Shown here piece by piece: positions 1 to 5,885 of a DNA stretch of 6,689 bases. Both the position numbers and the translations under genes were made by a program. Source of the stretch: a bacterium. GTDB lineage: Bacteria > Bdellovibrionota > Bdellovibrionia > Bdellovibrionales > UBA1609. A model generated the notes under the pieces. It did no database searches. It had not been told where the DNA came from and worked only from the letters and a program-made list of their open reading frames with translations. Positions within the stretch are counted from its first letter, which is position 1, and each line of letters opens with the position of its first letter. The DNA lies in assembly GCA_021784635.1 (NCBI GenBank), contig JAJYHS010000197.1, positions 1 to 6,689 of the forward strand, in the 5' to 3' direction.

Positions 1-980
1 ACGGATTCGGCCGCATTGGCCGCATACTTTTTCGAGCGGGATTTGAAAAACTCGACATCGTCGCGATTAACGATCTCGGAGAAGCAAAAACTTCTGCCCA
101 TCTTTTGAAATACGATAGCACGCACGGCATTTTTCCGGCTGATGTGAAGGCCGAAGAATCGAACTTGATCGTCGCCGGTAAAAAAATTCGGTACACGAAA
201 ATTAAAGATCCGACCGAACTGCCGTGGAAAGAATTGGGCGTCGACGTCGTTCTCGAGTGCACGGGTAAATTCACAGGCAAAGAAGATGCCATGAAGCACG
301 TTCAGGCCGGTGCTAAGCGTGTGATTGTATCGGCTCCCGCAAAAGGTGCGGATCTGACGGTTGTTTACGGCGTAAACCATGAACAATACGATCCGAAAAA
401 GCATACAGTACTGAGTAACGCTTCCTGTACAACAAATTGTTTGGCTCCTGTGGCCAAAGTCATTCACGATGCGTTTGGAATTGAATACGGGCTCATGACA
501 ACGGTTCATTCTTACACGAACGATCAACACACCCTCGATGCTCCTCACAAAGATTTAAGACGCGCGCGAGCGGCTGCCGTGTCAATGATACCGACAACAA
601 CAGGGGCCGCAAAAGCGGTTGGCCTTGTGCTCCCCGAACTCAACGGTAAGCTCAATGGAATATCGGTGCGCGTGCCGACACCCGATGTGAGTTTGATTGA
701 CCTTGTTGCACAAACTAAAAAAGATGTGACAGTTGAGGCGGTTAACTCGGCTTTGAAAGAAGCAGCACACGGCTCGCTCAAAGGCATATTGAGTTATGAA
801 GAGGCTCCGCTTGTGAGCTGCGATTTTATTGGTAATCCGTATAGCTCCATCGTCGACATTGAAAGCACCATGACGATGGGCCCGCGTCTTGTAAAAGTTT
901 ATTCGTGGTATGACAACGAATTTGGTTTTTCGCTTCGCATGGTGGACCTTGCGCTTTATCTGCAAAGTCGCGGCGTGTAG
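1..980 (+). CDS. gap: Glyceraldehyde-3-phosphate dehydrogenase, type I, 5' end missing
   Basis: Cytoplasmic glycolytic enzyme that converts glyceraldehyde 3-phosphate, NAD+ and phosphate into 1,3-bisphosphoglycerate. The frame is already open at the left edge: codons from position 3 read GFGRIGR, the dinucleotide-binding loop, and bases 1-2 fit the end of the usual preceding Asn codon. About nine N-terminal residues are therefore outside the window, and 325 residues are visible. The active-site block [12 protein letters not shown] is present with the nucleophilic Cys at 426-428, and the catalytic His ([10 protein letters not shown]) at 507-509. The Asp codon at 72-74 in AINDL, and the Pro in DAPHKDLR, favour NAD over NADP; this is inference from family knowledge. 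The C-terminus (WYDNEFGFS...) is complete and ends in TAG. It is the first visible gene of a gap-pgk-tpiA cluster, and pgk follows after 12 bases. Confidence 0.98.
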   Translation, partial: GFGRIGRILFRAGFEKLDIVAINDLGEAKTSAHLLKYDSTHGIFPADVKAEESNLIVAGKKIRYTKIKDPTELPWKELGVDVVLECTGKFTGKEDAMKHVQAGAKRVIVSAPAKGADLTVVYGVNHEQYDPKKHTVLSNASCTTNCLAPVAKVIHDAFGIEYGLMTTVHSYTNDQHTLDAPHKDLRRARAAAVSMIPTTTGAAKAVGLVLPELNGKLNGISVRVPTPDVSLIDLVAQTKKDVTVEAVNSALKEAAHGSLKGILSYEEAPLVSCDFIGNPYSSIVDIESTMTMGPRLVKVYSWYDNEFGFSLRMVDLALYLQSRGV

Positions 981-982
981 TT

Positions 983-987
983 GGAGG
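983..987 (+). promoter_or_regulatory. Ribosome binding site of pgk
   Basis: GGAGG lies three bases after the gap stop codon and five bases before the ATG at 993. It decides the pgk start in favour of 993 over the in-frame TTG at 981, which directly abuts the gap stop and has no upstream ribosome binding site of its own. Confidence 0.85.
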
Positions 988-992
988 TCAAA

Positions 993-2222
993 ATGAGCGC
1001 AAAAAGCACACTGGCGGGAATACGATCTATTGAAGATTTCGATCTTAAAGATCAACGCGTATTTTTGCGCCTCGATCTGAATGTACCGATTAAAAACGGC
1101 ACGATCACCGACACCACTCGTATCGATGCGGCGTTACCGACCATTCGCTATGCTCTCGAACACGGTGCAAAACTCGTCGTTGCTTCGCATTTAGGCAGGC
1201 CCGAGCTGAATTCTGAAGGCACGCCAACTGACGAAAGTTTGGCTAAGTATTCGCTTGAGCCGGTAGCCAAAAAACTTCAGGAGCTTTTGAATATCGAGGT
1301 CATTCTCGTTGAAGAACCTGAAAGTGAGGCACCGAGTGCGCTGCTTCGATCCTTGAAAAAGAATCAGATGATTTTGCTTGAAAATTTGCGTTTTAACAAA
1401 GACGAAACGAAAAACGGCGAAGAATTGGCAGATGCGATTTGCACCTATACCGATATCTACATCAACGATGCGTTTGGCGCGAGTCACCGCGCACACGCGA
1501 CGATCGTTGGTATGCCGACCAAAGTAAAACAAAAGGGCATCGGATTTTTAATGAAGAAAGAAATCGAGATGCTCGATAAAATCATGGTTGCGCCCGAGTC
1601 GCCGTTTATTACGATTCTCGGCGGCGCGAAAGTCAGCGACAAGATTGGCGTTATCGAAAATTTGATCGACAAGGTGGACGTGTTTCTCATCGGCGGTGCC
1701 ATGGCTTACACGTTTTTAGCGGCACAAAAGGTTGCGGTTGGGTCATCGCTTGTTGAAAAGGACAAAGTCAAATACGCGGGCGATCTTTTCGAGCGCGTAA
1801 AAGCCCGCGATAAGAAAATTGTGTTGCCGGTCGATCACAAGATTGTGACAAAAATCGATTCGGCGTCTGATTTAAAAACAACAGCCACGCCGGCGATTCC
1901 TAGCGGTTGGCTGGGAGTCGATATCGGTCCTAAAACGGTTGAATTGTTTCGGCGCGAACTTCAAAATGCGAAAACAGTTTTTTGGAACGGCCCCATGGGT
2001 GTCTTTGAAACGCGCGCGTTTGCCGACGGAACATTTGCCGTAGCCAAAGCGCTGACTGAAATTCCACACGCCACGACCGTTGTCGGGGGCGGCGATTCGG
2101 CTGCAGCCATAAAAGCATCGGGATATGCGGATCAAGTCACCCACATTTCTACGGGCGGCGGTGCGAGCCTTGAATTTTTGCAAGGCGATAAACTCCCCGG
2201 CATAGAGGCTTTGAGAAAATAG
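993..2222 (+). CDS. pgk: Phosphoglycerate kinase
   Basis: Cytoplasmic kinase that transfers the acyl phosphate of 1,3-bisphosphoglycerate to ADP, giving ATP and 3-phosphoglycerate. The product has 409 residues, normal for bacterial PGK. All family landmarks are in order: the signature FLRLDLNVP (about 24-32), SHLGRP (65-70), LENLRF (129-134), [15 protein letters not shown] (156-170), [15 protein letters not shown] (210-224), [11 protein letters not shown] (231-241), [10 protein letters not shown] (330-339) and the C-terminal nucleotide loop [11 protein letters not shown] with STGGGASLE (363-394). The substrate-binding Asp/Asn and Arg/His positions in the signature blocks appear intact. The start at 993 is set by GGAGG five bases upstream. 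It is almost certainly co-transcribed with gap. The last five sense codons and the stop TAG (2220-2222) lie in the first unit of a 17-bp tandem repeat that continues into the intergenic gap. Confidence 0.98.
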   Translation: MSAKSTLAGIRSIEDFDLKDQRVFLRLDLNVPIKNGTITDTTRIDAALPTIRYALEHGAKLVVASHLGRPELNSEGTPTDESLAKYSLEPVAKKLQELLNIEVILVEEPESEAPSALLRSLKKNQMILLENLRFNKDETKNGEELADAICTYTDIYINDAFGASHRAHATIVGMPTKVKQKGIGFLMKKEIEMLDKIMVAPESPFITILGGAKVSDKIGVIENLIDKVDVFLIGGAMAYTFLAAQKVAVGSSLVEKDKVKYAGDLFERVKARDKKIVLPVDHKIVTKIDSASDLKTTATPAIPSGWLGVDIGPKTVELFRRELQNAKTVFWNGPMGVFETRAFADGTFAVAKALTEIPHATTVVGGGDSAAAIKASGYADQVTHISTGGGASLEFLQGDKLPGIEALRK

Positions 2223-2256
2223 AGGCTTTGAGAAAATAGAGGCTTTGAGAAAATAG
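2203..2256 (+). repeat. Perfect 17-bp tandem repeat, three copies, across the pgk stop codon
   Basis: The unit TAGAGGCTTTGAGAAAA occurs three times without a mismatch (2203-2219, 2220-2236, 2237-2253), followed by a further TAG. The first copy encodes the pgk C-terminus ...EALRK and the start of copy 2 supplies the stop codon. Because stopping happens at the first junction, any copy number of one or more gives the same PGK protein, and only the distance to tpiA changes. The gap to the tpiA ATG is 50 bases now and would be 16 with a single copy. Perfect identity suggests a recent slippage expansion or, less likely, an assembly artefact. Confidence 0.97.
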
Positions 2257-2272
2257 TAGGTTGACCATTTCT

Positions 2273-3064
2273 ATGAGAAAGATCTGTGCGGCGAACTGGA
2301 AATTAAATTTTTCACCTGACGAAGCCCGCCGCTATTTTGTCGAGTGGAGCGAATTGGTCGGGACGATACAACAGGCGAGACAAACACCGGAGCAAACCGC
2401 ACCTCTTAACTGCGATGTCGTATTTTTTACGCCGGCCTATGATTTACCGGTGGCAGTAGAGTTTGCCGTTAAAAATGGATTTCAAATTGGCCCACAGAAT
2501 ATATATTTTGTTAATAGCGGCGCATTTACGGGCGAAATTTCTCCACAGGCGGTGCGTGCGCTCGGGGCAGAGGTAGCGCTTATTGGCCACAGCGAGCGAC
2601 GGACGTTGTTCGGTGAAACCGACGAGGCAATCGCTAAAAAAGTAAAGGCGTCGATGTCGGCCGATTTAATGCCGATACTATGCGTGGGGGAATCTTTAGC
2701 TGAACGAGAATCAAACCAAACAAAAGACATTGTTGGACGTCAACTGCGCGGCGGACTTGAACTCATAATTGGTGACTTTGCTCAATCCCGTCGATTTACA
2801 ATCGCTTACGAACCCGTATGGGCAATTGGAACGGGCAAAGTAGCGACTCCAGCTCAGGCGAGTGATATGCACGCCGAAATTCGTACCGAACTCGAAACGT
2901 TGCTTGGTAAGAAGCGAGCTCATGAAATTCCGATCCTTTACGGTGGTAGTGTTAAGCCCGAAAACGCCCGAGAACTCGCATCACAAGCCAACATCGACGG
3001 CTTTCTAGTCGGGGGAGCGAGCCTCAAACCGAAAGATTTTTTGGCGATTGCGGCGACGCTGTAA
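2273..3064 (+). CDS. tpiA: Triosephosphate isomerase
   Basis: Cytoplasmic TIM-barrel enzyme that interconverts dihydroxyacetone phosphate and glyceraldehyde 3-phosphate, so it supplies the substrate of the Gap protein encoded upstream. The product has 263 residues, slightly longer than the common 250. The extra length may lie in the stretch around residues 30-46, between the first helix and the second strand. Catalytic residues are visible: Lys10 in ANWKLN, His106 in GHSERR and Glu180 in AYEPVWAIGTGK. The phosphate-binding segments ILYGGSVKPEN (221-231) and GFLVGGASL (243-251) are also present. ATG 2273 gives the expected start MRKICAANWK. A TTG at 2261 is in frame but would add four atypical residues and has an AGG directly against it. 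The ribosome binding site is weak: AGG at 2258-2260 lies 12 bases upstream. The 3' end overlaps the opposing membrane-protein gene by 41 bases. Confidence 0.98.
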   Translation: MRKICAANWKLNFSPDEARRYFVEWSELVGTIQQARQTPEQTAPLNCDVVFFTPAYDLPVAVEFAVKNGFQIGPQNIYFVNSGAFTGEISPQAVRALGAEVALIGHSERRTLFGETDEAIAKKVKASMSADLMPILCVGESLAERESNQTKDIVGRQLRGGLELIIGDFAQSRRFTIAYEPVWAIGTGKVATPAQASDMHAEIRTELETLLGKKRAHEIPILYGGSVKPENARELASQANIDGFLVGGASLKPKDFLAIAATL

Positions 3065-4031
3065 GCGGTTTTGCTATGCCGCCGCGTCGGGCAAAATAAA
3101 AGTATAAACCAATCATTGACCAAGCGAGAGTAATTATTTGAACCACGGTTATGGCAATCGGTCCGAGCGAAGAGCGATGGCCCAAATAAGCGTTGAAAAA
3201 GAAATAAAATCCGGCCTGTCCAACGCCTATACCGCCCGGAGAAATCGGTAGAGATGCCAACATAAATCCGAGAGGTCCGATGAAAAAATAAGCACTGAGC
3301 GGAACCGTTTCAATGTGTACGGCGGCTCCGACTGCAGCAAGCGCCAAAACCGAAAAAGTTTGCATGCAAATACCCCACGCAAGCCCACGCAAAACATATT
3401 TCGGATTAGCCGCGTAAAATTCAAATGACTTCACTATCTTAGAAGTAAATTTATGTAGGTGATTAAATTTTTTAGGTGCAAGGTGCAATAACATCTCCCG
3501 TGAGCGGCGGAAGTAACCAGTGGCCATTATCGAAGTGAGTAGTGAAAACTCGCAAATCACAATATACGAAAGCGCACGCAATTGGGGGCGCATTTGAAAC
3601 TGTGACCAATGAAAAATCACGACGAGCACCGCCATTGATGAAAGCACGAAAAATCCAATTAGGCGATCAAACAATACAGTGTACGGAGATGTTTCGGCCA
3701 GCTCACCGACGTCTTTGTGAATGTAGAACGCTTTGACCGCGTCGCCCCCAACGCCGCCCGGCAGAACAAAATTAAAAAATTGGCCGATAAAAAAAATCTC
3801 GAAATTATGACGAAAAGTGAGCAGGACCCCTTGCGCCTTTAAAAGATTGCGAAAGCGTTCGGCAGCACACAAAAACATCGCGAACTCACCGAAGATCGCC
3901 AAAGGCAAAAAAATAGGGTTGAGCGCTCTTTTGAGATCCGCGATATTCAAATAATGCGAGCGTGCAAGCCAGAAAAGGATTCCGCCTGCCAGTACGATTT
4001 TAAAAAGAAAAGTGAATCTTCTTGTTTTAAT
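3024..4031 (-). CDS. Multi-pass membrane protein, LPG-synthase-TM / UPF0104 family
   Basis: Inner-membrane protein of the family named after the membrane half of MprF (lysylphosphatidylglycerol synthase/flippase). No aminoacyl-transferase domain is attached, so lysyl-lipid synthesis is not implied; stand-alone members are of uncertain function, with lipid or glycolipid transport or modification often suspected. Two family blocks are clear: GQFFNFVLPGGVGGD (about residues 83-97 counted from 4031) and LPISPGGIGVGQAGF (about 261-275). About seven or eight hydrophobic segments are seen, near residues 8-25, 41-60, 77-93, 121-142, 153-174, 216-238, 247-263 and 292-313. The start is unresolved. The frame is open from a TGA at 4035-4037, but the only ATG/GTG/TTG near the front is a TTG at 3948-3950. 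Starting there would lose the first membrane helix (KIVLAGGILFWLARSHYL), which matches normal family N-termini. ATT at 4029-4031 is proposed, giving 335 residues against 308 from the TTG. It converges on tpiA and overlaps it by 41 bases. Confidence 0.88.
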   Translation of the reverse strand: MKTRRFTFLFKIVLAGGILFWLARSHYLNIADLKRALNPIFLPLAIFGEFAMFLCAAERFRNLLKAQGVLLTFRHNFEIFFIGQFFNFVLPGGVGGDAVKAFYIHKDVGELAETSPYTVLFDRLIGFFVLSSMAVLVVIFHWSQFQMRPQLRALSYIVICEFSLLTSIMATGYFRRSREMLLHLAPKKFNHLHKFTSKIVKSFEFYAANPKYVLRGLAWGICMQTFSVLALAAVGAAVHIETVPLSAYFFIGPLGFMLASLPISPGGIGVGQAGFYFFFNAYLGHRSSLGPIAITVVQIITLAWSMIGLYFYFARRGGIAKPLTASPQSPKNLSV

Positions 4032-4038
4032 AAATCAA

Positions 4039-4066
4039 TTTGTAACTATCTCAATTCTTTCGTCAA
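4039..4066 (-). promoter_or_regulatory. Candidate sigma70-type promoter for the membrane-protein gene
   Basis: Read on the minus strand, TTGACG (4066-4061) and TACAAA (4044-4039) are separated by 16 bases and resemble -35 and -10 boxes. Initiation six to eight bases downstream would fall around 4031-4033, at the ATT proposed as the start codon, which would make the message leaderless or nearly so. The match is moderate and chance is possible in this AT-rich stretch. Confidence 0.3.
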
Positions 4067-4101
4067 TCAAGAAGACGGATGCTCCGCATTGCGGTTTTGT
4101 T

Positions 4102-4108
4102 AGGAGAG
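4102..4108 (+). promoter_or_regulatory. Ribosome binding site upstream of tsaE
   Basis: AGGAGAG is the strongest ribosome binding sequence near tsaE. It sits 7 bases before an ATG at 4116 that opens only a two-codon ORF, and 16 bases before the tsaE ATG at 4125. The normal spacing therefore fits the small ORF better than the gene. Confidence 0.7.
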
Positions 4109-4115
4109 TCTTACA

Positions 4116-4124
4116 ATGAACTAA
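4116..4124 (+). other. Minimal ORF (Met-Asn-stop) directly before the tsaE start
   Basis: ATG AAC TAA is followed without a gap, in the same frame, by the tsaE start ATG AAC. The two form an imperfect 9-base tandem pair (AATGAACTA then AATGAACGA, one mismatch). Either this is a recent small duplication that created a dead start, or ribosomes end here and restart at the adjacent ATG. No other evidence of function is visible. Confidence 0.5.
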
Positions 4125-4619
4125 ATGAACGATTCGGAGCGCTCGAATAAATTTATTGTTTCCACCTTAGAAGACTTAATTCCCGTGGCGCGCGCATTAA
4201 TTGAGCGCTTTGGCAATCGCACGGTTGTGTTATTAACGGGGGAGCTCGGTGTCGGTAAGACAAAGCTTGTTGAAACCGTAGCGCGGGAGATGTCACGCGA
4301 AACGTCCAGTCACGAAGCGGAAGTGGCTAGCCCCACGTTTGCGATTCATCAGGTTTATAACTTGGGGACAAACCGGCGAATTGATCATTTTGATCTTTAC
4401 CGGATCAATAGCGAGGATGAGTTAGAAACGGTTGGTTTATGGGATGTTCTGACGGCAAGTAATGGGCTTGTATTCATCGAATGGCCGGAAAAATTGCAAC
4501 CTTCGGGGAGGATGTCAAACAATTCAAAGTTTTGTGTCCCAGGATGGCACATCATTGACGTGCGTTTATTGCAATTAAAATCGGGGGCGCGTGAAATTTC
4601 GGTAAGTTCGAGTTGCTAA
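4125..4619 (+). CDS. tsaE: tRNA t6A37 biosynthesis ATPase TsaE
   Basis: Small cytoplasmic P-loop ATPase that works with TsaB and TsaD to install N6-threonylcarbamoyl on A37 of ANN-decoding tRNAs; TsaE resets the complex by ATP hydrolysis. The product has 164 residues, in the normal range. The Walker A loop GELGVGKT lies at 39-46 (Lys45). The family blocks ASPTFAIHQVY (68-78), HFDLYRI (88-94), the acidic LWD region (105-107) and VFIEWPEK (116-123) follow in order. This matches TsaE and not a general kinase. ATG 4125 is the first usable start, because the frame upstream is closed by TAA at 4122; the nearby ATG at 4116 belongs to the two-codon ORF. Partners tsaB and tsaD are not in the window. 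The stop TAA overlaps the TAG of the converging downstream gene (shared bases 4616-4619). Confidence 0.95.
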   Translation: MNDSERSNKFIVSTLEDLIPVARALIERFGNRTVVLLTGELGVGKTKLVETVAREMSRETSSHEAEVASPTFAIHQVYNLGTNRRIDHFDLYRINSEDELETVGLWDVLTASNGLVFIEWPEKLQPSGRMSNNSKFCVPGWHIIDVRLLQLKSGAREISVSSSC

Positions 4620-4632
4620 GCGGCACTTTTTT
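4610..4632 (+). terminator. Weak candidate intrinsic terminator of tsaE
   Basis: GTTGC (4612-4616) can pair with GCGGC (4620-4624), using two G-U pairs, around a three-base loop formed by the tsaE stop codon. A run of six T (4627-4632) follows two bases later. The stem is short and contains wobble pairs, so only weak termination is expected. It lies inside the 3' end of the opposing gene. Confidence 0.3.
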
Positions 4633-5809
4633 GAATAGTTGGTGATTCTGAAAATTCAGCCGCTAACTTTTCGGCATCAGTCAGCAATTGATGAAAATGC
4701 TTTTGATCGTCGGCAAGAAATAGCAAAAGATGGCTAACTTTATCGCCGGCATTTTTTACGGGCTGCACGAGTATGGATTTCGGGGCGTCTTCAAAGCCCC
4801 ACGCTTTAAAAAATTCCGAATTCAACTCAGTCGGTACGACATGACCGAGATAGGGTTGGCCGGTCCGAAAGGCGATGCGAAAAGCACTTGCCGTATTTAA
4901 ATCCCAGGGTTGTCGGGCGCGATCGTTGACCGCGCGAAAGCTTTCATTCCAAATCGAAGGAACAAAATGATCACCTGACACCTCGATAATCATCGCTCCG
5001 CTAAATTTTGTAACCATTTTCGAAAGAAATTGCGTGTGAATTTGCGTGACTTCGGATGCCGTTCCTTCAGCTTTCGCACCTTCAGCTGGAGCCGAAGAAA
5101 ATTCGATTTTTGGCGGCGCGACGGTATTTAAAACAAAACCTTCGGGGGCAACTGTGGCGTCGTCATCGGCGGTAGCTTCTTTTTCACCTTCCGGGGACGC
5201 GGTTTTTAAATTATCTGCCTTCGGGCTCACCGCCGTTTCAAGTTCTGACATAAAATCGCGCTCGTTTGACGCGGATTGAATTTTAATCGCTCCCAAATTT
5301 AAACCGGCAGGGTTGTCGGCGCCGAGCGGTGGCGGTTCAATGGGCGGCGCTCCGGTTGTTTGTTTGTCCGGTGTCGGCGGAATGGCTGCGAAAACTGGTT
5401 CATCCATTACCACAAGGGCCTGCCAAAAATTTTTTAAGTCGTGTGCACGAGCGAGCAGATATTGTACCGGAAAGCTCCATCGTGTTTCCGGTGACGGCTC
5501 GACGCAAACGATGTAAATAACGCCATCCCATTCGGCAATCGGTATGAGAGAAGCCGACCAATTGGCGACGCTTTGAATAGATTGCCACAAGTCATGCCGG
5601 GGAGGTCTTGCAAAGAACTCGGAATTGAGTGACGGCAAATGGTAAAATTCTCGCGCCCATTCTATATAGGCGTCTTCGTCTAAGCGGCCGGTTTGCAAAC
5701 ACCAGTACGTAAAAGACTCACCGGCTGGAGCTTCTCGCAGCCAGGACTCGTATTTTTCGCTTGAGATTTTTAGGCCCGAAACCCAGTCTTTAACAGTCTT
5801 CATCCACAT
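4616..5809 (-). CDS. Unnamed protein with MshEN-like and GAF-like regions joined by a long linker
   Basis: Not recognised as a named gene. The 397-residue product has no signal peptide or membrane segment, so it is probably cytoplasmic. Residues about 10-135 resemble the MshEN/T2SSE N-terminal fold found in pilus and type II secretion ATPases and in c-di-GMP-binding proteins: a two-helix piece with GRLDEDAYIEWAREFYHLPSL, then SASLIPIAEWDGVIYIVCVEPS. Residues about 141-255 are rich in Pro, Ala, Glu and Thr and look disordered. Residues about 256-390 have a GAF-like pattern (AFRTGQPYLGHVV ... SILVQPVKNAGDKVSHLLLFLAD, then a terminal helix). Both domain calls are inference from pattern and weak similarity. 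Start: ATG 5809 (MWMKTV), or the ATG at 5803 two codons in. An ATG TAA lies immediately upstream in frame, and AAGGGG (5831-5826) is better spaced for that ATG. A role in sensing or regulation is possible but not shown. Confidence 0.85.
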   Translation of the reverse strand: MWMKTVKDWVSGLKISSEKYESWLREAPAGESFTYWCLQTGRLDEDAYIEWAREFYHLPSLNSEFFARPPRHDLWQSIQSVANWSASLIPIAEWDGVIYIVCVEPSPETRWSFPVQYLLARAHDLKNFWQALVVMDEPVFAAIPPTPDKQTTGAPPIEPPPLGADNPAGLNLGAIKIQSASNERDFMSELETAVSPKADNLKTASPEGEKEATADDDATVAPEGFVLNTVAPPKIEFSSAPAEGAKAEGTASEVTQIHTQFLSKMVTKFSGAMIIEVSGDHFVPSIWNESFRAVNDRARQPWDLNTASAFRIAFRTGQPYLGHVVPTELNSEFFKAWGFEDAPKSILVQPVKNAGDKVSHLLLFLADDQKHFHQLLTDAEKLAAEFSESPTIQKSAA

Positions 5810-5831
5810 TTACATCGGAATGTGGCCCCTT
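5810..5831 (-). promoter_or_regulatory. Ribosome binding site and start-stop pair before the MshEN/GAF-like gene
   Basis: On the minus strand AAGGGG (5831-5826) is followed after 10 bases by ATG TAA (5815-5810) and then directly by the gene's ATG (5809-5807). The spacing is 10 bases to the ATG-stop pair but 16 to the gene ATG and 22 to the next ATG at 5803. The same arrangement appears at tsaE. Confidence 0.4.
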
Positions 5832-5885
5832 AAGCTTGACCTGTACTTTCATCCAGGGCGCGAATGTGCTAGGTTGTCGCTCAAT

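Noticed and set aside
582..1055. Long minus-strand open frame opposite gap (157 codons), and similar ones opposite pgk
   Set aside because: These are antisense shadows of strongly conserved gap and pgk. The translations are low-complexity, rich in Cys, His and Arg, with no family resemblance and no ribosome binding site.
3050..3085. GCGGCG ... CGCCGC and GCGG ... CCGC pairings after tpiA, as an intrinsic terminator
   Set aside because: The stems are short with loops of 10 or more bases, and no T-run follows on either strand.
4084..4098. CCGCATTGCGG followed by TTTT upstream of tsaE, as a terminator or operator
   Set aside because: Only three pairs remain once a realistic loop is allowed, and the T-run is short. 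It is a near-palindrome of 11 bases that can occur by chance, and nothing else supports a role.
5046..5516. Plus-strand open frames opposite the linker of the MshEN/GAF-like gene
   Set aside because: They are Ser/Gly/Ala-rich by-products of the Pro/Ala/Glu-rich linker on the other strand, without motifs or credible starts.
5836..5875. TTGACC (5836-5841) as the -35 box of a promoter for the cysteine desulfurase gene
   Set aside because: No acceptable -10 box lies 16-18 bases downstream; the nearest TA-containing hexamers are too far away. A promoter in this 76-base divergent gap is likely but not locatable by eye.
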